Origin: JALZMG01 sp963844175
GTDB lineage: Bacteria > Actinomycetota > Acidimicrobiia > Acidimicrobiales > Ilumatobacteraceae
Direction of reading: 5' to 3'
Length of the DNA: 64,000 bases
Assembly (NCBI GenBank): GCA_963844175.1
Contig: CAWJNE010000007.1
Location: forward strand, 62,001-126,000
Shown: positions 33,402 to 42,344 of the stretch, in pieces
How positions within the stretch are numbered: position 1 is the first letter of the stretch
How the letters are laid out: every line of letters starts with the position of its first letter
The notes under the pieces: model-generated
The model's database searches: none
Told to the model about the DNA's origin: nothing
What the model saw: only the letters and a program-made list of their open reading frames with translations
Translations under genes and position numbers: made by a program

Positions 33402-35390
33402 TCATCCGACCCGTTCGACCGACCGTGCGGCGGAAGGCACCTCGTGACCGGCCCGCTCGCCCTCGATGACGGCGGCGTGGGCGCGGCGAGGGGCGACGCA
33501 GTCCCCGACCCGATCGACGGACACGCCGGCGTCGCGCAGGTCGTGGTACAGCCGGTCGGCGGGCACCGCGGGGATCGCCAGCACCAACCAGTCGGGCGTC
33601 CGGTCCTGGTGCTGCCCCGTCGGGTGGTGGAGCAGCGTCAGCGTCGTCCCGTCGAAGCCCATCGGCACGAGGTCCGTCGACTGCACGATGCCCTTGGCCA
33701 TCGCCCGCATCCACCACTGCTCGAGGTCCAGCGTGATGCCGAGGTCCTGGCCGACGACCATCCCCGGCGTCACGATCTCGACCTGGCAGCCACGGTCGGC
33801 GAGCAGCTCGGCGACCGAGGTCGCGTGGTGGAAGCCGATCTCGTCCACGACGACGACCCGGCCGGCCGGGCTCACCGCCCCGGTCAGCACGTCGCGGACG
33901 TCGCACGCGTTCGTGACGTCGGGGGCCAGCCACCAGGGGGTCGCTGCGTTTGCGCCGGTGGCGACGATGACGTGCGTCGGCCAACGGGCGAGCACCCGGT
34001 CGGCGGTCGCCTCGACGCCGTACTCGATGGCGACGCCGACCCGCTCGGCCTCCGTCACCTGGTTGCGGATCATGTCGCCGAGCTCGGCCCGGTTCGGCAC
34101 CGTCGCCGCCAGCCGCACCTGCCCGCCCGGCTCGGGCTCGCGCTCCCACACGGTGACCCGGTGCCCCGTTCGGGCTGCGCTGATCGCCGCCTGCAGCCCG
34201 CCCGGCCCGGCGCCGATCACGAGCACGTCGTCGCTGCCGCCGAACGCCGTCCGCTCGCCGGCGCGCGGGACGGGATGGGACTCGCGGCCCGTCGAGGGGT
34301 TCTCGATGCATCCCAACCAGCGGTTGAGGCCCATCCGGCCGACGCACTCCTGGTTGCACGACAGGCACAGCCTGATGTCCTCGGTGGCCCCGGCCCGGGC
34401 CTTGGCGGCGAAGTCGGCGTCGGCGATCTGCCCGCGCACGACGCCGACGAGATCGCAGTGCCCCTCGGCCAGGGCCCGCTCGGCCTGCAGTGGGTCCTTG
34501 AACCGACCGACACCGACCACGGGGAGGTCGACGGCTTCGCGGATCGCCGACGGGATGAACAGCGCGTAGCCCGGCGGGACGTGCATCGACGCCTCGATCA
34601 TGAACAACGTCGCCGTCGCTACACCGATCGACGTGTTGATGTAGTCGACCTGGCCGCCGGCCTCGACCATCCGGGCCACTTCGACCGCCTCGTCGATCGT
34701 CGTCCCTCCGTCGATGAGCTCGTCGCCGCAGAGCCGCACGCCGAGGGCCAGCCCGTTGCCGATCACGTGGCGCACGGCGGCGACGATCTCGCGCAGCAGT
34801 CGGGCCCGGTTCTCCAGGCTCCCCCCGTAGTCGTCGGTCCGGCGGTTGGTGGCGGGGGACAGGAAGCCGCGCACGATCGACGAGTGGCTGCACTGCAGCT
34901 CGATGCCGTCGAACCCGCCCTCGGCGCAGTGCTCGGCGACGGTGGCGTACCCGGCGACGATCTCGTCGATCTCGGCCGGTGAGACGGCCTTGGGCACCTC
35001 GCGGAACAGCGGGTCGGCGACCGGCGACGGTGCCCAGACCGGCAGCCGGGTGTACATCGACGACGCCTGCCCGCCGTTGTGGTTGATCTGGGCCAGGATC
35101 GGCACCCCGTGGCGGTGCACGGCCTGGGTGATCCGTCGATACCCGGGGATGACGTCCCGGTGGAACCCGTGGATCAGCTTCTCGTACGGCCAGTCCGTCG
35201 GGTGCGTGGAGTGTTCCTCGGTGACGATCAGCCCCGTCCCGCCGGCCGCTCGGGCGGCGTAGTAGGCGGCGTGCTGCTCGGTCGGCAGCCCGTCGCGGGC
35301 GTAGTTCGTCAGGTGGGCCGAGAACACGATTCGGTTGCGCGTCGTCACCGGCCCGAGCGCCAGCGGCGTCCACAGGTACCGCGGGCTCAC
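33402..35390 (-). CDS. FadH/OYE-family oxidoreductase of the mycofactocin type
   Basis: This 662-residue 2,4-dienoyl-CoA-reductase-like flavoenzyme begins MSPRYLWTPLALGPVTTRNR (FMN TIM barrel). HSSIVRGFLSPATNRRTDDYGG and LGVRLCGDELIDGG follow. The 4Fe-4S Cys set includes LCLSCNQECVGR and a later WLGCIENP. The C-terminal FAD/NAD(P) domains contain VLVIGAGPGGLQAAISAAR. The closest family by sequence style is the mycofactocin-system FadH/OYE group. It leads the same-strand run that reaches mftEF, which supports that link. The substrate is unknown. Confidence 0.85.
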   Translation of the reverse strand: MSPRYLWTPLALGPVTTRNRIVFSAHLTNYARDGLPTEQHAAYYAARAAGGTGLIVTEEHSTHPTDWPYEKLIHGFHRDVIPGYRRITQAVHRHGVPILAQINHNGGQASSMYTRLPVWAPSPVADPLFREVPKAVSPAEIDEIVAGYATVAEHCAEGGFDGIELQCSHSSIVRGFLSPATNRRTDDYGGSLENRARLLREIVAAVRHVIGNGLALGVRLCGDELIDGGTTIDEAVEVARMVEAGGQVDYINTSIGVATATLFMIEASMHVPPGYALFIPSAIREAVDLPVVGVGRFKDPLQAERALAEGHCDLVGVVRGQIADADFAAKARAGATEDIRLCLSCNQECVGRMGLNRWLGCIENPSTGRESHPVPRAGERTAFGGSDDVLVIGAGPGGLQAAISAARTGHRVTVWEREPEPGGQVRLAATVPNRAELGDMIRNQVTEAERVGVAIEYGVEATADRVLARWPTHVIVATGANAATPWWLAPDVTNACDVRDVLTGAVSPAGRVVVVDEIGFHHATSVAELLADRGCQVEIVTPGMVVGQDLGITLDLEQWWMRAMAKGIVQSTDLVPMGFDGTTLTLLHHPTGQHQDRTPDWLVLAIPAVPADRLYHDLRDAGVSVDRVGDCVAPRRAHAAVIEGERAGHEVPSAARSVERVG

Positions 35391-35512
35391 GGCGCCGAAG
35401 GCTAGGTCGGGTTTGCGTCACGGAACTCGCCACCTGGCGCAGCTGTGGTCACGCAGCGAGCGCAGCGAGCCTCCCGGCAGCTCGGTCCGGTCACGCACAC
35501 CCGGCGGCTGCG

Positions 35513-37339
35513 CTATTCGAGGGCGGCGACGTCGACGAGGCGGCGGAACGAGGCGTTGCGCTCCCGCAGCTGCTCGAACGGCCCCTCGTCGACGACGCGG
35601 CCCTCGGCCATCAGGACCAGGCGGTCGGCGTCGCGCACCGTCGACAGGCGGTGGGCGATCGTGATGATCGTCAGTCGGCCGCGCAGCGCCCGCAGCGTCC
35701 CGGTGATCTTCGCCTCAGTGACCGAATCGAGTGCCGACGTCGCCTCGTCGAGCACGAGCAGGCGAGGTCGCCGGTACAGCGCCCTGGCGATCCCGAGCCG
35801 CTGGCGTTGCCCTCCCGACAGCCGCACCCCTCGCTCGCCGACCACGGTCTGCAGTCCAGCGGGGAGCTCGGCCACGAGGTCACCGAGCTGGGCGAGACGA
35901 ACGACCTCGTCCAGTCGAGCCTGGTCGACGTCCTCCGGGCGGTCGCCGAAGGCCAGGTTCTCGGCGATCGTGGCGTCGAGCAGGAAGATGTCCTGGGGCA
36001 CCAGCCCGATGCCTCGCTGCCACGCCGCCCGGAGCTCGCCCATCGGCCTGCCGTCGACCAGCAGCTCGCCCGTCGTCGGGGGGTGCAGCCCCATGAGGAC
36101 GTCGATCAGCGTGCTCTTGCCGGCCCCCGACGGGCCGACCAGCGCCACCGTGTCCCCTGGTGACAGCTCGAGATCCACATCGGCCAGCGCGTCGACGTCG
36201 GCCCCGGGGTAGCGGAACGACACGTCGCGCAGCACCAGGCCGGAGCCGAACACCGTGGCCGGGTCGACAGCGACCGGGTCGGGCGGGGTCGCCGGGAGCG
36301 CCAGGGCGTCGAGCACGAGCTCCAGGGCGGGGATCCCGCCCTGCAGCGCCTGGTTGCTGTTGGAGATCCGCACCAGACCGGGCAGCAGGCGGAACCCGGC
36401 GACGGCGAACAGCCCGATCGAGGCGACGACCGAGTCAGAGCCCTGGAGCACGGAGACGGCCATGATCATCAGCCCGATCCCGACGACGAAGGCCAGCTCG
36501 AAGTACTGCCGCGGCACCTCGGCCAGGAACTGGATCTTGCGCTTGGTGTCCGCCGACTGCTGGCGCACCTGCTCCAACCGCTCGACGAAGTGGTCCTCGT
36601 GCCCGCCGAGCTGGATGTGCTTGATCGCTCCGAAGGCTTGCGCCGCCTCCTTCAGCACCTCGGCGTTGTGCTGCTGGAAGCGCAGCCCGACGCGCCGGCT
36701 GCGAGCTGAGACGACCCTGGCGATGGCGGCCGTCGCCAGTGCGAAGTAGACGAACAGGGCCAGCGCGGCGAGCGGCTCGCTGATCGCCAGGAGGATCACG
36801 GTTGCGAGCGCCACCACCAGCTCCACGGCGATCGTGATCAGGCTCACCACCACCCGGCTGTACGTCTGGTCGACGCTCAGGGTGAGCGTGCGCAGCAACT
36901 GCGTCGAGTTGGTCCGCAGGTGGAACTCGTAGGGCGTCGCCAGGTAGCTGCGCAGGAGGCGGGCCGACGTGCGGGCCTCGTCCTCGAAGATGCGCCCGAA
37001 GATCCACCAGCGCACGAGCAGCGTCGCCACGGCGCGCAGGACGAAGCACCCGAAGGCGACGATCGTGAGGATCAGCACGACGCGATCAGGGTCCGTCGAG
37101 CCGGTCCAGCCGACGATTTGCGCCGACAACCCCTGGTCGGGGAGCGTGCCGTCCGCGAGGATGGTGAGCAACGGGATGATCACGACCAGACCGGCGACCT
37201 CGATGAGGGCGATCCCGACCGACGCCACGACGGCCAACGCGAGGCGCCGCTGCAGCGTCGGGTCGAGCACGTCGCGCAACGCGGAGATGGCATGGAGCAG
37301 GTTCCGTGGACCGGAGACCGAGGCGGTCACACGTGCCAT
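35513..37339 (-). CDS. ABC transporter, fused permease and ATPase (exporter type)
   Basis: This protein has about 608 residues. The first about 330 form the six-helix exporter permease (VGIALIEVAGLVVIIPLLTI, ISEPLAALALFVYFALATAA). The ATPase part has Walker A GPSGAGKSTLIDVL, Q-loop LVPQDIFLLDA, signature VRLSGGQRQRLGIARAL and Walker B LLVLDEATSALD. It is divergent from the predicted biosynthetic operon beginning at 37448, so its likely job is to export that operon's product. The start is ATG (MARVTASV); an upstream TTG is less likely. Confidence 0.9.
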   Translation of the reverse strand: MARVTASVSGPRNLLHAISALRDVLDPTLQRRLALAVVASVGIALIEVAGLVVIIPLLTILADGTLPDQGLSAQIVGWTGSTDPDRVVLILTIVAFGCFVLRAVATLLVRWWIFGRIFEDEARTSARLLRSYLATPYEFHLRTNSTQLLRTLTLSVDQTYSRVVVSLITIAVELVVALATVILLAISEPLAALALFVYFALATAAIARVVSARSRRVGLRFQQHNAEVLKEAAQAFGAIKHIQLGGHEDHFVERLEQVRQQSADTKRKIQFLAEVPRQYFELAFVVGIGLMIMAVSVLQGSDSVVASIGLFAVAGFRLLPGLVRISNSNQALQGGIPALELVLDALALPATPPDPVAVDPATVFGSGLVLRDVSFRYPGADVDALADVDLELSPGDTVALVGPSGAGKSTLIDVLMGLHPPTTGELLVDGRPMGELRAAWQRGIGLVPQDIFLLDATIAENLAFGDRPEDVDQARLDEVVRLAQLGDLVAELPAGLQTVVGERGVRLSGGQRQRLGIARALYRRPRLLVLDEATSALDSVTEAKITGTLRALRGRLTIITIAHRLSTVRDADRLVLMAEGRVVDEGPFEQLRERNASFRRLVDVAALE

Positions 37340-37447
37340 CCTTGCCGACGACCCTCCACCGAACCGGGGCATCGCTGTGGTAGACAACCCGGTCGGTCAG
37401 GCCGGCAGGCGACGCCTCCCGGCTCGCGGATCGTGGAAGGAGGTGCC

Positions 37448-38293
37448 GTGCAGACGGTTGAGCTGGATCTGCAACACCTGATCGCCATCGAGCTGGACGG
37501 CGTGGCCGACGCCGCGCTGCGCGCCGAACTGGGCGGGGCGATCGACTCGACCTCGGCCGGCGATGCGTTGACCTCCATCGCCGATTCGTTCCGGACGGTG
37601 ACCGCGCTGACTCCAGGAGACGAGGCGCTGCGCTGGTACTTCCGTTCGTGGAGCATGACCAACCACAGTGCGATGTGCGTGTCGGGGCTCGGCAACCGGA
37701 TCACGATGGAGCTGCGCGACGGGACGCCCGTCGACCCCGCGTCCATGGTCCAGGCGCTGATCAGCTTGCACCGCATCTGCGACGAGGACCTCGGCGTGGG
37801 CAACGGGCTGCTCCACGCCGACCTCTTCTACGCCATGGCGACGCGTCTGTGCGGCGACGACGAGTGGCAGTCCAAACGGTTCCTGACGCCGGAGGCCCAC
37901 GCCTTCAAGCAGTGGAAGGACCGCTGCAACCTGATCGACCCCGACCTCCTGAGCGGCTTGCTGGCGACGCTCGTCCACGAGATCTACACCCACGCCGAGG
38001 TCGAGTTCCTGCGGCCGCTGTTCGACGGGTGGCTCGTCGACCACGACTGGTCGGACGACGAGCGCCGGCGGGCCCTGCTGTGGATCCAGGTGCACTGCGA
38101 CGGCACCGAGCTGGACCACTTCGGGCACGCCTCCGATGCGTTGGCCTCGTACATCGCCGGCAGCGGACGGCGGCCGGCGCCCGGAGCGGTGCGGTCGGTC
38201 GTCGACTCCTACCTCGAGCACAAGGCGGCAGCGATGAGCTCGATCGTCGACCGGCTCGAACCGGCCGAGCGGCGCGCCGCCCAGCTGGCCTAG
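37448..38293 (+). CDS. Heme-oxygenase-fold-like protein with metal-type His/Glu motifs
   Basis: This 281-residue all-helical protein starts with GTG behind a strong AAGGAGG-type site. It carries TLVHEIYTHAEVEFLRPL in one helix and HCDGTELDHFGHASDAL in a later one. The paired Glu/His spacing recalls iron-containing heme-oxygenase-like di-metal oxidases (HDOs) and PqqC/TenA relatives. I cannot confirm the family from sequence alone. It is the first gene of the coupled operon with two ATP-grasp ligases, an adenylate-forming enzyme and an aminotransferase. That setting fits an oxidative tailoring step on an amino-acid-like intermediate. Confidence 0.6.
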   Translation: MQTVELDLQHLIAIELDGVADAALRAELGGAIDSTSAGDALTSIADSFRTVTALTPGDEALRWYFRSWSMTNHSAMCVSGLGNRITMELRDGTPVDPASMVQALISLHRICDEDLGVGNGLLHADLFYAMATRLCGDDEWQSKRFLTPEAHAFKQWKDRCNLIDPDLLSGLLATLVHEIYTHAEVEFLRPLFDGWLVDHDWSDDERRRALLWIQVHCDGTELDHFGHASDALASYIAGSGRRPAPGAVRSVVDSYLEHKAAAMSSIVDRLEPAERRAAQLA

Positions 38294-38303
38294 GGATCGG
38301 CCC

Positions 38304-39566
38304 ATGGGGCCGGCGTTGGCCGTGCGGCCGGTCGATGCGGCGCAGTACCGCCGCGACCACGCCGCGCTGTCCGACGCCATGCGGGCCGGCGGCCCGCGGC
38401 TGGCGTGGTACGCCGAGCGCACCGCTCCCTACCCGCTGGCGATCCACGAGCGTGAGGTCGCCGCCCTCGAGCGCCTCTACGAGGCGATCGCTGCCGGCAT
38501 CTCGTCCACCATCGAGCACTACCTCCAGGACGAGCGGCTGCAGGAGGTGCTGGCGCTGCCGCCGCCGTTCGTCGAGCTGCTGCGCCGCGCCGACCCCCAC
38601 CCCTTCCGCCCCGGGGCGCTGCGACCCGACTTCCTGCTCGACGCCGACGGTGTCCCCCGGGTGTGCGAGGTCAACGCCCGGTTCCCGACCAATGGGTTCC
38701 TGTGCAGTTATTACACGAACCAGGTCGTCGAGGGCCTCGATCACCTGGCGGGTCGGCCGGCCCGGGCCGTTCCGGGCCTGCGCCGCACCCTCGATGCGCT
38801 GGCCTCGCCGTTCGAGCCCGGCCCGCTGGTCGTCCTCCTCGATCGCGAGGGCGGGACCGAGATCTTCCTCCTGATCGAGGAGCTGCAGCGCCGTGGCATC
38901 GACGCCCGCGCCCGGACGCCCGCCGACCTACGTGTCGAGCGGGGCCGCATCCTCGACGGCGCCGAACCCGTCGAGCAGTTCATCCTGGAACTCGAGCGCG
39001 ACGAGCTGCTGGACCTCCCCGCCGGACTATTCGACGCGCTCGCCGCCAGCCCGCGCACCTTCAACGACGTGCGCACGCTGATCCTCGGTCACGACAAGCG
39101 GATGCTGGCTGTGCTCGGCAACCCGTCGCTGATCGGCGATCTCGTCCCGGCCGCCGACGCCGACGTGCTCCTGGCCCACGTCATCCCGACGTTCAACGCA
39201 TGCGATCGGCAGGTCGCGGTCGAGCTCCGTGCCGACCCCGCCCGCTGGGTGCTGAAGCGCAACAGCTCCGGGCGTGGCGTGGACCTGCTCATCGGCGCAG
39301 CATGCGACCCGGCGCGATGGCGCCACGCCGTCGAGCACGAGGCGCACGACCGAGCCGCGCAGCGCTTCGTCGAACAGCTCGTGATGACGATGCCGATGCT
39401 GACCGCCGACGGCGAGCTGGTCGACCGGGCGGTCCACGTCGTCGGGCTGCTGCCCGGGTTCGACGGCGAGCCGTTCGGGCCCGGGCTGTTCCGCGCCTCC
39501 GCCGAATCGGTGATCAACGTCGCCGGCGAACGCGGGGTGCTGGTGCCGACCATGATCTCGACGTGA
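38304..39566 (+). CDS. Circularly permuted ATP-grasp ligase-like protein
   Basis: This 420-residue protein shows an ATP-grasp fold in permuted order. The Mg-binding Glu-x-Asn motif (VCEVNARFPTNGFLCSYYT) comes early, and the ATP-lysine strand (WVLKRNSSGRGVDLLIG) near residue 310. FNDVRTLILGHDKRMLAVLG lies between. Permuted ATP-grasps include glutathionylspermidine-synthetase-like and peptide ligases that make amide bonds via acyl phosphates. It starts 10 nt after the preceding stop. No substrate can be named. The C-terminal FRASAESVINVAGERGVLVP is typical of the permuted group. Confidence 0.72.
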   Translation: MGPALAVRPVDAAQYRRDHAALSDAMRAGGPRLAWYAERTAPYPLAIHEREVAALERLYEAIAAGISSTIEHYLQDERLQEVLALPPPFVELLRRADPHPFRPGALRPDFLLDADGVPRVCEVNARFPTNGFLCSYYTNQVVEGLDHLAGRPARAVPGLRRTLDALASPFEPGPLVVLLDREGGTEIFLLIEELQRRGIDARARTPADLRVERGRILDGAEPVEQFILELERDELLDLPAGLFDALAASPRTFNDVRTLILGHDKRMLAVLGNPSLIGDLVPAADADVLLAHVIPTFNACDRQVAVELRADPARWVLKRNSSGRGVDLLIGAACDPARWRHAVEHEAHDRAAQRFVEQLVMTMPMLTADGELVDRAVHVVGLLPGFDGEPFGPGLFRASAESVINVAGERGVLVPTMIST

Positions 39567-39609
39567 GCGAGCGTCCGGGGCGACCGCACGAGCGGAAGCC
39601 CGAGTGGGC

Positions 39610-39672
39610 GAGCGAACAGGCAGCCGCGGTGAGAGAAGCGGTAGCCGCGGTGAGCGAGCGGGCACCCGCGTG
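39610..39672 (+). repeat. Three 21-nt tandem units before an adenylate-forming gene
   Basis: Units at 39610-39630, 39631-39651 and 39652-39672 share the pattern GAGCGAACAGGCAGCCGCGG with substitutions. They lie between the ATP-grasp stop and the GTG start of the next gene, and the last unit includes that GTG. If translated from an upstream GTG (39604) they encode a GERxGSR repeat. Confidence 0.6.
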
Positions 39673-40848
39673 AGCTCCCCGGAGCAGCTCGAGCGACTCT
39701 TCCAGGAGGTCCGCCGAGCGCCCTTCCTCGCTGGTCATGCCGACCGCTTCGAGCACTTCGCCGACCTGCCGATCATCGGCCGGCCGGAGCTGCGCCAGCT
39801 GATCGAACGCAACTTCGACGTCCACCGCGAGCGGTCGGGCGTCTACCTGCTGCGCACCGGTGGCACGCTCTCCGAGGCGTTGCTCGTTCCCATCGGGATC
39901 GACGAGAACCGGGCCCAGCGCCAGGCGATGGCCGATCACCTGCGCGCCGCCGGCGTGTTCACCCCGACCACGGTGGCTGTCAACCTGTTCAACTACAAGC
40001 ACCTCTACCGGTCGGCGTCGATCTTCGACGACCTGCTCGAGCGCTGCGACTCGACCTCGATCGGACTGGGCGCGATCACCCCCGACGAGTTCGTCGTGAA
40101 CTTCTGCCGTCTCCTGGGGCCCGACACGGTCGTCGGGACGCCGTCGCGGCTGTACCAGCTGGCCGCCCACGTCAGCGAGCTCGGCATCGACCTGCGCGTC
40201 CCGCACGCCGTGTTCGGCGGTGAGGTGCTGTCGGCCGACTACCTCGATGAGCTGCGCCGCGGCCTCGGCGTGGAGCGGGTCCACGGCGTGTACGCCTCCG
40301 TCGAGAACGGGTCGTGGGGGTACTGCGACCTCGACCGGGACGGGGCCCGGTACCGGGTCGTCGAGGAGATCGTGCACGTCGAGGTCGAGGACCCCGACGC
40401 CGACGGGGTCGGCAACCTCGTGGTGACGAACACGATCAAGCGCCGCTTCCCCGTGCTCCGCTACCGCAACGGCGATCGCGGTCGCCTGGTCACGGTCGAC
40501 GGGCACCTCCACGTCGAGCTCGCCGGTCGCGGCAGCTACACGTTCCGCATCGACCACCGGTCGATGTCCGAGCGCGACTTCGCGCCGGTCGTCGAAGGCG
40601 CCGCGGCGTACCAGATCCAGCTGTCGCTGAACGCCGAGCGGCGGACGCGTGTCGACGTGTTGCTCGTCGCCGCGACGGACGCGGCGATCGGCGACCTCGA
40701 GCGACGGCGACAGGCGCTCACCGCCGTGCTCGACGGTGGACCGATCGATCGTGACGTGCGCTTCGTCGAGGTCCGCCAGCTCGTCACCAGCCCGACCACC
40801 AACAAGACCCCGCTCGTCGTCGACCACCGCCAGATCCCGAGGATGTGA
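39670..40848 (+). CDS. Short PaaK-like adenylate-forming enzyme
   Basis: This 392-residue ANL-superfamily protein matches the phenylacetate-CoA-ligase type. RSGVYLLRTGGTLSEALLVP stands in the place of the P-loop. GPDTVVGTPSRLYQLAAHV follows, then VPHAVFGGEVLSADYLDEL and the RYRNGDRGRLV motif that carries the ribose-binding Asp. It is slightly shorter than PaaK (about 430). It could activate an aryl or amino acid as an acyl adenylate for one of the ATP-grasp or aminotransferase partners. The GTG start is inside the tandem repeat. Its stop overlaps the next gene by ATGTGATG. Confidence 0.75.
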   Translation: MSSPEQLERLFQEVRRAPFLAGHADRFEHFADLPIIGRPELRQLIERNFDVHRERSGVYLLRTGGTLSEALLVPIGIDENRAQRQAMADHLRAAGVFTPTTVAVNLFNYKHLYRSASIFDDLLERCDSTSIGLGAITPDEFVVNFCRLLGPDTVVGTPSRLYQLAAHVSELGIDLRVPHAVFGGEVLSADYLDELRRGLGVERVHGVYASVENGSWGYCDLDRDGARYRVVEEIVHVEVEDPDADGVGNLVVTNTIKRRFPVLRYRNGDRGRLVTVDGHLHVELAGRGSYTFRIDHRSMSERDFAPVVEGAAAYQIQLSLNAERRTRVDVLLVAATDAAIGDLERRRQALTAVLDGGPIDRDVRFVEVRQLVTSPTTNKTPLVVDHRQIPRM

Positions 40849-42344
40849 TGTCCATCGGCGCGCTCGACCCCTCACGATCGAGCCGGGCCGTCGACGGACG
40901 CGCCGAGCGTGTCACGTGGCGGACCGTGTGGACCCGAGCCGGGTACGCGCCGCTCGACGGGCGGGTGCGGGCCATCTTCTACGGGCTCGTCCTCGTCGTC
41001 GGTGCCCGCTTCTTCGCCGTCACGATCCCCGCCGCCGTGCGTGACGTACCGGCGGAGCTGTACGACCGGTCGGGGCTGCTCGGCATCGTCGTCGACGATC
41101 GGGCGACCGCCCTGTGGCTCGTCGAGCTGCTGCGCTTCCCCGTCCTGGCCGGGCTCGTGCTGGCCATGGTCGGCCTCGGCGGCCGGCTCCCGCAGCTGGT
41201 CGCCGGGTGCGGCGCGTTCGTGATGATCGGCGCCTACCTGGGTGGCACGGGCAGCGGTCATGCCTGGTACGTGGCGATCTTCGCCATCATCGTCCTCGGC
41301 CTGACCCACCGTCCGAACGCCTGGTCCCTCGACGCCGTGCTGGCCCGCCGCTGGCCGCGCACTCGTCTCGCACGGCGTCCCGACCGCAGCGCCTTCGGGC
41401 GCCAGCTCATCCTGCTGTACGTCGTCTTCACGCTCGTCGCCGGTGGGGTGGCCAAGCTCGTCGACGGTGGCTGGCGCTGGCTCGACGGGCGCTCGATCCA
41501 GTGGTACCTCGCCGAGCACGGCGCTCCGAAGGGCGGCGTCGGTTCGTCGTTGACGGAGTGGATCCTCGACCACGGCTGGCTCGCCGTCGCCGTCTCCACC
41601 TTCACCATCGTCGTCGAGCTCGGTGCCGTCGTGACGCTCTTCGCGCCCGGTACCCGGCTCCTCTACTTCGCCGTGTTGGCACCGGTGTTCCACCTCGGCA
41701 TCGCCGTGTTGATGCTGCCGGAGTTCTTCCCTCAGCTGATCACGTACGTGCTGCTCGTCGAGTGGGCGGCCGTGGACTGGCGCCGGCCGTTCACCCTGCG
41801 ACGACGAACGGCACGGACCGCCGCCGGATCGCCGCGCTGGACCGTCGCGGTCACGGTCGCCCTCACCGCCGTCCTGGCGGCGAGCATGCTGGCGCGCATC
41901 GAGTGGTACCCGCTGACGAACATCCCGATGTACAGCAGCTACGTCAACGGGGAGGAGATCAGCGGCATCCCGATGGACACGTTCGCCGACGAGCAACTGC
42001 TGTGCGCGGCGACCGGGCAGCTGCAGGCGCCCAACCGTCCGTGGTACACGCCCATCCACCTCGGCGACCAGCTCGGCCTCCGGCCGCCGACCGGCGACGT
42101 TGTCGAGGTCGGTGCGCTGACCGGGAGCGCGCCGGGAGGTCCGCAGTACTGGCGCGACGAGCTGGCCGACGGGCTCCTCGACGATCTCGCCTGCGCCGAC
42201 GGCGCGCTGGCCGTGGGTGACGGCCGCACCCGGCGCGTCCTCGCTGCGCTCCACCGCCAGCTCGGCGTCGACGGCGAACTCACGCTGAGCTACCGGTTCG
42301 CCGATGGTGACGTCGACCTGCTGACCGTCGAGGGTGACCCGTGA
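40848..42344 (+). CDS. Polytopic membrane protein, HTTM-domain-like
   Basis: This 498-residue protein has about eight to nine hydrophobic segments (AIFYGLVLVVGARFFAVTI, LILLYVVFTLVAGGVAKLV, LITYVLLVEWAAVDW and others). A long soluble C-terminus contains WYPLTNIPMYSSYVNGEE. The GGWRWLDG and WYLAEHGAPKG loops resemble HTTM proteins, relatives of vitamin-K-dependent carboxylases, but no carboxylase active site can be assigned here. It overlaps the start of the aminotransferase gene by 4 nt. In this operon it may modify, flip or anchor the product. Confidence 0.65.
   Translation: MSIGALDPSRSSRAVDGRAERVTWRTVWTRAGYAPLDGRVRAIFYGLVLVVGARFFAVTIPAAVRDVPAELYDRSGLLGIVVDDRATALWLVELLRFPVLAGLVLAMVGLGGRLPQLVAGCGAFVMIGAYLGGTGSGHAWYVAIFAIIVLGLTHRPNAWSLDAVLARRWPRTRLARRPDRSAFGRQLILLYVVFTLVAGGVAKLVDGGWRWLDGRSIQWYLAEHGAPKGGVGSSLTEWILDHGWLAVAVSTFTIVVELGAVVTLFAPGTRLLYFAVLAPVFHLGIAVLMLPEFFPQLITYVLLVEWAAVDWRRPFTLRRRTARTAAGSPRWTVAVTVALTAVLAASMLARIEWYPLTNIPMYSSYVNGEEISGIPMDTFADEQLLCAATGQLQAPNRPWYTPIHLGDQLGLRPPTGDVVEVGALTGSAPGGPQYWRDELADGLLDDLACADGALAVGDGRTRRVLAALHRQLGVDGELTLSYRFADGDVDLLTVEGDP

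Noticed and set aside
35440..35475. CGAGCGCAGCGAGC-type repeats also near 6425, 26780 and 33380
   Set aside because: These are short, variable GC-rich motifs common in such genomes, too weak to call a repeat family without genome-wide counts.
39604..39669. Longer N-terminus of the PaaK-like enzyme (GERxGSR repeats)
   Set aside because: The repeats are low-complexity DNA in an intergenic gap, and the GTG at 39670 gives a normal start.
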